Source of the DNA: Ophioceras dolichostomum
Taxonomy: Eukaryota > Ascomycota > Sordariomycetes > Magnaporthales > Ophioceraceae
Length of the DNA stretch: 64,000 bases
Direction of reading: 5' to 3'
NCBI GenBank assembly: GCA_003049485.1
Contig: PYST01000055.1
Coordinates: 62,001-126,000 of the forward strand
Of this stretch, positions 57,957 to 64,000 are shown piece after piece (positions within the stretch are counted from its first letter, which is position 1; each line of letters begins with the position of its first letter). Under the pieces are notes generated by a model. The model worked only from the letters and a program-made list of their open reading frames with translations. It was not told the origin of the DNA and did not search any database. Both the position numbers and the translations under genes were made by a program.

Positions 57957-60188
57957 TCAATACTCAAAGCTCTCAGTCACGAAGTCTTCACCTTCCAACC
58001 ACCCGGTCACAGCCTTGCTCATCTCCGGCCCCATGCACAGATAATACTTCCGTTTCCCGGCCGAGCCCCCCTCCACTCCTTCTGATGCTCCAGCCGCAGG
58101 GACGGACAGGACATCGTCCCTACCCATCCGCCTCTGGTAGACCTTGATGCCCTCGTCCTGCAGCTGCTGGACCAGCTTCTTCTTCTCTTCTGCCTCCTTG
58201 CTGCTGCCCCCCTGCCGCTGCTGCTGTACTCTGCCCGCCGACCCTCCACTGGTGACAAACAGCGTCGTGATTGGCCCCAGCCCCGGAATGCGCGTCACGG
58301 AGTCCAGAGCGAATGGGAGGTCTTCCGCCGGGAGACTCCACATGACGACCAGCTTGCCGCCGGGGGAGCGCAGCACGCGGCCCGCTTGTGCAAGCAGCGG
58401 CGTGATGCCCACACCGCCGGCGACAAACACAGGCACAGGTGGCGTCGTTTTGGTAGATTCTCCTCCACCGTCTCCCCCGACTGCAGTCGGAGGAGGCACG
58501 GGGATCCGGAACCGCTCCTCCCCGCCGAAACCTAGCACAGGCAGCTCAAGCGGCACGCGCGTGTTCCACCTGAACAGAAGCCCCGTAGCTGGACCGTGCT
58601 TCCTCACCGTGATCTGCATCTGCTCGCCTTTCTTCTCTCTTGCCTCCGTCTTCATCTCCGCCTCTCCCACTGCCTCTCTGCCACCACCACCACCTTCAGA
58701 CGACACAGTGAACGTCCGCACAAAGTCGTCGTTCAGACTCTGCGGGTCGTCGTCACGCATGTGGCTCCAGCCGGCGTTAAGCTCGGGTCCAAAGTCCAGC
58801 GTGACGTGCTGGCCCGGCACCCACAGCGCAGCGGGTCTTTCCTTCTCCTGTCCCGTTCCTGTTCCGCTGCCTCCTGTTCCCGTGCCGCTACTGCTCCGGC
58901 TGTCCATCACCTCATTCCTCTTCAGCGAAAACGTAAACCTCGCCACGCTCGGCGCCAGCACCTCCCTCTTCGTCAGCGTCGCAGTAGCCACTCCACTCGC
59001 CGCCGTCCCGTTTTTTCCTCCATCCTGCTGCTGGACCATCTCACACGCAAGCCTCCGCAGCGGCGGCGTATATGGCGAGAGGTCCACAAACTCTCCCCTG
59101 AACGGCAATCCATCCCTCACAAACCTCGCCTCGACCACCTCGATGCGCACGACCAGGTTCGACCGGGGGAGCAACCTCGCCGCCTCTCCGCCGACGAGCA
59201 GCCTCGCCACGCCCGTCACGTACAGCACGTCCCCCTTCTCGAAGTCGGGCACCACGACGCCCACCTTGGGGTCCGCGTGCAGGTTCCCCAGCGTCTGGTA
59301 GAGCCTGTTGCCCGAGAACTCCGGGTACGCCAGCACGACTCCTGAACTAGAGGAGGAAGCAGAGTTGGACACGACCCGCACGAGCCCCGGCGGCCCGCCG
59401 CGGACGTTGGTGTCCATCGCCCCCCGGCCGTCCGACGACGACAGGAAGAGCACGTCGGCGCGTGCCAGGAGCGCCACCGCGTCCGGCGGCAGCGGCAGCG
59501 AGTCCGAGACGAGTTTCGGCGAGGGGACGTGCGGCCGGATGGCCTTGCGGTTGATGTACTTGGGGCAGTTGCCTAGGCTCTCGCGGATGGCCATGGCGAG
59601 CTGCACTTCGCCCACACCACCACCACCACGGCTTGCTTCCTCCTTCCCCTCCTCCCCTGGAGCAGAAGCAGAAGCAGCATCAGCATCATCAGCAGCAGCG
59701 GGAACAGCTGCCATAGCGCCCGCCAACAACCTCCCCGCCAGCTTCACCCGATCCCTCGTATCGAAATCAATGCTCAGCGCACTCATAGCCGGCGCATTCC
59801 TCAACGGATCTTCTTCCTCTCCCCCTTGCGTCTGCGGAGCAGGAGGAGGCCGCACGACCTCACCATCCCCCAACCCGCCAAACAGCGCCCCCGCGACGGG
59901 GTCGCACCCCCCCCTCGCGACGAGTGACCGCATCCCCAGCACGCCGGGAGCGATGCGGCCCGCGAAGCCGGCCTCGCCGCCCCACACCGTCGTCCACGGC
60001 CTACCCGTGGCCGGGTCGAGCGCGCCGACGGCCAGCAGGGGGGAGAGCTGGACGCGGGCGGCGTAGTGGGGGGGAAGGCCGTGGGTGGTCGGGTTGCGGT
60101 CGCGGGTGGGGACGCGGAGGAGGCGGTGGATGGCGAGCTCGCCGGGGTGCCATTCTTGGTGGGAGGTGTCGATGTGGACTGTTGCCAT
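57957..60188 (-). CDS. PNPOx-like domain fused to FNR-type oxidoreductase
   Basis: Single-exon, 743 residues. The N-terminal half has the pyridoxamine-phosphate-oxidase-like split barrel: GNCPKYINRKAIRPH, then DVLFLSSSDGRGAMDTNVRG and EFSGNRLYQTLGNL, which should bind FMN. The C-terminal half is a ferredoxin-reductase-type module: FAD site RTFTVSS preceded by a WVPGQHVTLDF strand, then NAD(P)H-binding VFVAGGVGITPLLAQAGRVL, and the terminal YYLCMGPEMSKAVTGWL. No 2Fe-2S ferredoxin domain or heme domain is present. The arrangement suggests an FAD-to-FMN electron path for an NAD(P)H-dependent reductase; substrate unknown. The Met at 60188 starts a typical fungal sequence (MATVHIDTSH); the longer open frame upstream looks like leader. 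Gly/Ser-rich inserts separate the strands. Confidence 0.88.
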   Translation of the reverse strand: MATVHIDTSHQEWHPGELAIHRLLRVPTRDRNPTTHGLPPHYAARVQLSPLLAVGALDPATGRPWTTVWGGEAGFAGRIAPGVLGMRSLVARGGCDPVAGALFGGLGDGEVVRPPPAPQTQGGEEEDPLRNAPAMSALSIDFDTRDRVKLAGRLLAGAMAAVPAAADDADAASASAPGEEGKEEASRGGGGVGEVQLAMAIRESLGNCPKYINRKAIRPHVPSPKLVSDSLPLPPDAVALLARADVLFLSSSDGRGAMDTNVRGGPPGLVRVVSNSASSSSSGVVLAYPEFSGNRLYQTLGNLHADPKVGVVVPDFEKGDVLYVTGVARLLVGGEAARLLPRSNLVVRIEVVEARFVRDGLPFRGEFVDLSPYTPPLRRLACEMVQQQDGGKNGTAASGVATATLTKREVLAPSVARFTFSLKRNEVMDSRSSSGTGTGGSGTGTGQEKERPAALWVPGQHVTLDFGPELNAGWSHMRDDDPQSLNDDFVRTFTVSSEGGGGGREAVGEAEMKTEAREKKGEQMQITVRKHGPATGLLFRWNTRVPLELPVLGFGGEERFRIPVPPPTAVGGDGGGESTKTTPPVPVFVAGGVGITPLLAQAGRVLRSPGGKLVVMWSLPAEDLPFALDSVTRIPGLGPITTLFVTSGGSAGRVQQQRQGGSSKEAEEKKKLVQQLQDEGIKVYQRRMGRDDVLSVPAAGASEGVEGGSAGKRKYYLCMGPEMSKAVTGWLEGEDFVTESFEY

Positions 60189-61895
60189 TGTTCTGGAGAA
60201 AAGGTTTGTGGGTGGGAGGGTGAAGCCTAGGGGTAGAGGTATAGAGAGTGGGTGAATATGTAACTCGCGTTGTTGATGATGATGAGTCTGGTGTCTCCAG
60301 ACAAGGAGAGCTCGTCGGTTGACTTCGGGGTTGGGATGAGTCCTCACAGTTTGGGTCGTATAGTGACAGATTGCTTTGGGCAGCGAATATACAGGCAGGG
60401 TTGATCGGGAACTGTGAATGACAAGCAAAATATTGTAAGAATCCGTTTGGTCCGGCAATCAAAGTATCAATCTTGCGCTTGATGTTTTATGACCTGGGTA
60501 GTCGTAGTTGGTGATGCTGCATAGTAGTGGTAGTTGGGACGAAACGCACCAACATCATCCAGCGACCTAGAAGGCGAACTTAAGTGCGAATTGAAATCAT
60601 GGAATGCACTAGCCCGTGCCCGCCAGACTAGCTCGACTGCGGGATTCCCTCATCGTTTATAAATCAATTCGGGCTTGCCTGTCTGTCAAGACTGTAGGGC
60701 GCGCGCGGGTCAGTCGTAGTGGCTGCCATCACGCAAGTCGAGGAAAGGTTCCTAATCCGGCAAGTAGCGCAGACCTGTGAGGTGAAGGGCAGGATCTAGC
60801 GTCAATGAGAGCGGTCCACTGGCGAGCAAGACAGCTAGGGCAGGACCTGAGGAGTCATTAGTTCTTCCCAAACTCTGCGGGGAAAATCCCGTCCGCCCGA
60901 TTCCCGACATGCCCGTCGAGTTGCGTGCTGTCTAGGTGTGCAAACTAGGAGACGAGAGCTGCAGGCTGCAGGCGTTAGTTAACATAGGTACTCTACCGGA
61001 GTTCTCAGTGTTGTTGATAGATGACATACCTTAGGTTAGGTGGTAGTCTCACTAATCAGAACGCTTCGCCGACCGAGCGGGATGCCGTTTGCTGGTGTTA
61101 TGTCGCAGTTTCAAACCCCGAGAGCTCTCTGCTCGATCTCAAAAATTACACACCGTTTGACGAGCCGAGGCCGTTTAAATCGAAGAAAAAAAAACATAAC
61201 CCAGCACCGAAGGAGGAAACTCCGAATGAAAGCGGAATGCCACTACGAACGTGGGTAAATCGTAAACCTCGTGAAATACATTTCTGCAATGCTATGTACA
61301 AAACAACAGCTATGGTAATGGTATGTTGATGAATCCCCAAGCCTCGTTTGTTGCCACCTTTGTGAAGGTGGAAGGGATGAAAAATGATAAAAAAGTGAAA
61401 GATGAAAGATTCCTAGAGAGGAACGAAAGAACGTCTCTGAGGATATCCTCGTACCCTCCGAGAAAAGGGGCGTCGATGAAAGAGTGAAAATGACGCTCTT
61501 TCCTGCTCCTGTCTCGATTCGCCTGAGACTCCTCCCTCAACTGCCTGATTTTGCTTGGGTATGCTGCGTGTGGATGAATATCATTATAGTACAAACACAA
61601 TACAAAAATCCGCGATCTTTTCGTCGCTGATGGCGGTTCGTAAATTTTGCCCTGCTCCCAACAAATCCTCGCATCATCTCCCAAAATATGTATGCTTGTG
61701 TAGAAAATAGACAAGTGCCACGTCGCTTGCCGACCATTTTCTCAACGATTGAGTTGGTACCAGCGAACGAGCGGTGGTATTCGTAGCAAGGCGAAGAAAA
61801 CGAATACTCGTATGAAGAATACGAAGAAGAAGAGAGTAGTGGTCGCGGTGGTATCGCCGGTGCCGGTGGCGATTCGTCTCCCAGCAAGTCAACGA
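60189..61895. other. Intergenic region
   Basis: About 1.7 kb between two minus-strand genes: promoter of the reductase on the left, 3' region of the channel gene on the right. No gene or RNA recognised. Confidence 0.5.
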
Positions 61896-64000
61896 CTAGT
61901 ATCTACCGGGGCCACCGCGCCGCGCCGACTCCAAGTCCTGGTTCCAGCCGCTGCCGAAGCCGCCGGCGCCGTTGTTGCCTCCCCCTCGAGAAGGCGGCTG
62001 GCGCATGCTGCCCGAGGTGCCAGGGCGGTCGTAGTAGTCGTAGTCTTGGCTGGACTGCTGCTGGTGCTGGGCCTGTTGTTGTTGCTGCCAAGGCACCGGG
62101 GCGGTCATGTTCCGCTGTGGCGCGTTGGGAGGAGCAGGCCGGCGAGGAACAGGGCCGGTGGCGCTCCTCTGGGCGTAGCCGGGGCCGCGGGGCGACATCG
62201 GGTTGGGGTTACTCCTGTACGACTGCATCGACGGCGCGGGGCTGGACCGGCCGCCGTTGTTGTTGGAGTACTCGTCGTACCTGCTGCTGCCAGATCCTGG
62301 GGCCGGCATGCCGCCACCGCCGCCGTTCAGCGAGTTGTTGCTGTATTGGGGTCGGTGGTACCCTCCTCCTTGTTGTGGCTGCTGCTGGGGGCCGCCGCCA
62401 GGGCCACGCATGGGGGAGGCGATGGGCCGCGGGATCGACGGTACGGTTTCGGACGAGTAGGTCGCGGGGCTGGCCGTGTAACCACCACCACCACCGCCGC
62501 CTAATGAGCCGTTCGACTGCATTCGGCTCATCTGCGAACGACCACCTGCGCTCGTGCTCGAAGCCATGGTGCCGGTTCGGGTGGGAGGCGCGGGGTAGCT
62601 GTTGTTGCTGTTGAAGTCGATGGGAGGGAGCGATGGAACTGGAGAGCTGACACCAAAGTCCGCGGCGGCGCCGACGAGCGGTTGCCTAGACGAGTACGCG
62701 CTGTTCGACGAGGCCATGGTTCCGGTCCGCGTGGGGAGCGGTCGCTTCTGGTCCATCGAGCTGAGTTCGAAGCTTCCAGGGGTGCCGGGCCTGGACGCGT
62801 ACGCAGGCAGGGTGGTCATGGTGTCAGTCCGCGACAGTGACGGCATGGTCGGCAGCTTGTCGTCTCCCACGTCCGGCAGGGTGGCCTTGAGCTCCATCGG
62901 CGGCCTCTCGCCCGCCTTCTTGGCCGCCTTGAACTCGGCCTTCTTCCTCTTTCGGTCCTCCTCCTCGATCGCCTTGTTAATCTTGTCTGAGACGATCTCC
63001 ATCAGCCGCTTGTTGGCCTTGCGAGAGCAATAATTGGTGAGGTTGCCGTCCTCCTTGGGGATGAAGCCCCACAGGAAGAAGACGAAGAAGAACACGCTGA
63101 GGATGATGCCCAGGATCAGGAAGACCCAGACGACCAAGGTGAACAGCATGCCGCCCAGGATCACCGCCACCCGAGGTTCCTTTTTGGCAACGGCTCCGAT
63201 CTTCTCGAAGAAGTCCTTGAGGGTGTTCCCGACATTGTCGCCCTGCGCCGAGATATTGGCGTTGTAGAAGGCCAACAATGTGACGGCATTGACGACCTGG
63301 CGAGGGCCAGAGCAGCAAATTGTCTGGAACCATGCTGTGACGAGACAAGAAAAATACATGTTAGCCGCCGTATTGCACGGCATTGGTTGCCTTTGAGGGG
63401 GAGAGGAGAACTCGTGAAAAGACCAACGCACTTTGGAAGTTGACGTATGCGAAGAGGGCTACATATTCCGCGCCCTTCTTGCTCTTGGTCAGCTCGGCGA
63501 ACACCAGGAAGCGCTTGTAGCCCTTGCCGCTCCCCCACCGGATGCTCTCCAGCCGCACGGCCAAGTTGTCCAGGTAGCACTCGACGACGCTCCCCCTCCT
63601 CATGATCCGGTTGGCGCGGATGTGTTCGTAGCCGAGGTTCAGGATCGAGAGGATGATGCAGACTGAGAAGATCCACCTCGAGATGTCGAACGAGATGGCC
63701 GGCTGGATCTCCGAGGGCCACTTGTTGAATGCAATCAGGTTGACGGCCGTAAATGTGTCGACGCCGTACACTGCGACCGAGATGATCAGGAGGAAGTAGA
63801 GGTAGCCATAGGCGAAGGGCGTCCAGCAGGACGTCGCCTTGAAGTCGTTCAAGCTCTGCAGATAGTCACACACAGGTTGGTTTGGTTAGGTCAGGTCAGG
63901 TCCAAGGTCAGGATACGAACACGAGGCTCGAGGCGAATTTAGCCGCGCCTGTCACGATGGCCTGCCACTTCTGCTGTCCAGCCAGCAAAACCTGACCAAA
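61896..64000 (-). CDS. KCH-family fungal potassium channel (5' end outside window)
   Basis: Last 648 residues of a plasma-membrane protein of the Kch1/Prm6 family, which in yeast carries K+ influx linked to calcium signalling in the pheromone response. Exons: from beyond 64000 to 63917, 63855-63432 and 63334-61896, phase-consistent. The core includes DFKATSCWTPFAYGYLYFLL, ISVAVYGVDTFTAVNLIAFN and FDISRWIFSVCIILSILNLG, then EPRVAVILGGMLFTLVVWVF and a hydrophobic last helix ending FFLWGFIPKEDGN. The long cytosolic C-terminus holds three related blocks (RTDTMTT and RTGTMASS twice) that look like phosphorylation sites, then Gly/Pro/Gln-rich sequence. Missing the first exon or exons. Family assignment is from memory of the conserved core. 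Confidence 0.85.

Overview
The window is nuclear DNA of a filamentous ascomycete, probably a sordariomycete. Spliced genes carry short introns (about 55-500 bp) with GT-AG ends and CTRAY-like branch sites. Coding DNA is GC-rich, and the gene set is typical of Pezizomycotina: a Zn2Cys6 activator, HP1, a KCH channel, a fungal DUF3500 protein, and F-box and APH family members. I could not fix the genus. Exon structures below were built by hand from splice signals and reading-frame continuity; none was checked against transcripts or databases.

Layout, left to right. 2.2-5.4 kb (-): DAL81/TamA-like Zn2Cys6 regulator. 5.4-10 kb: long gene-poor stretch. 10-11 kb (-): GNAT acetyltransferase. 12.3-13.6 kb (+): broken zinc alcohol dehydrogenase. 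13.9-15.4 kb (-): DUF3500 protein. 16.4-17.6 kb (+): mitochondrial pyrimidine-nucleotide-type carrier. 18.7-21.5 kb (+): low-complexity, probably nuclear protein of unknown function. 22.5-23.8 kb (-): roadblock-fold LAMTOR2/Ego3-like protein with large insertions. 24.5-26.3 kb (-): degenerate protein kinase fold. 28.8-30.5 kb (-) and 33.4-35.9 kb (+): divergent metal-transporter pair, a ZIP importer and a Mn-type CDF exporter. 36.5-38.3 kb (+): COX15 heme A synthase. 38.9-41.1 kb (-): cytosolic lysyl-tRNA synthetase. 41.8-45.7 kb: decayed segment with a broken F-box gene, a broken APH-type phosphotransferase and an AT-rich tract. 45.7-48.3 kb (-): protein with one atypical zinc finger and a polyglutamine run. 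52.2-53.5 kb (+): heterochromatin protein 1. 55.0-55.2 kb (+): 55-residue membrane microprotein. 56.2-57.7 kb (+): coiled-coil protein. 58.0-60.2 kb (-): PNPOx-ferredoxin-reductase fusion. 61.9-64 kb (-): KCH potassium channel, running off the right edge.

Most genes are unrelated housekeeping or regulatory genes, and I see no biosynthetic or defence cluster. The links I can support are the ZIP/CDF divergent pair (metal import and export), three degenerate genes carrying nonsense or frameshift lesions (the ADH separately, the F-box and APH genes side by side), and a recurring habit of low-complexity, repeat-encoded insertions inside otherwise conserved domains (DAL81 zinc cluster, roadblock protein, kinase-like protein). 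The features most worth following up are the split zinc cluster, the expanded roadblock protein and the 55-residue membrane protein.
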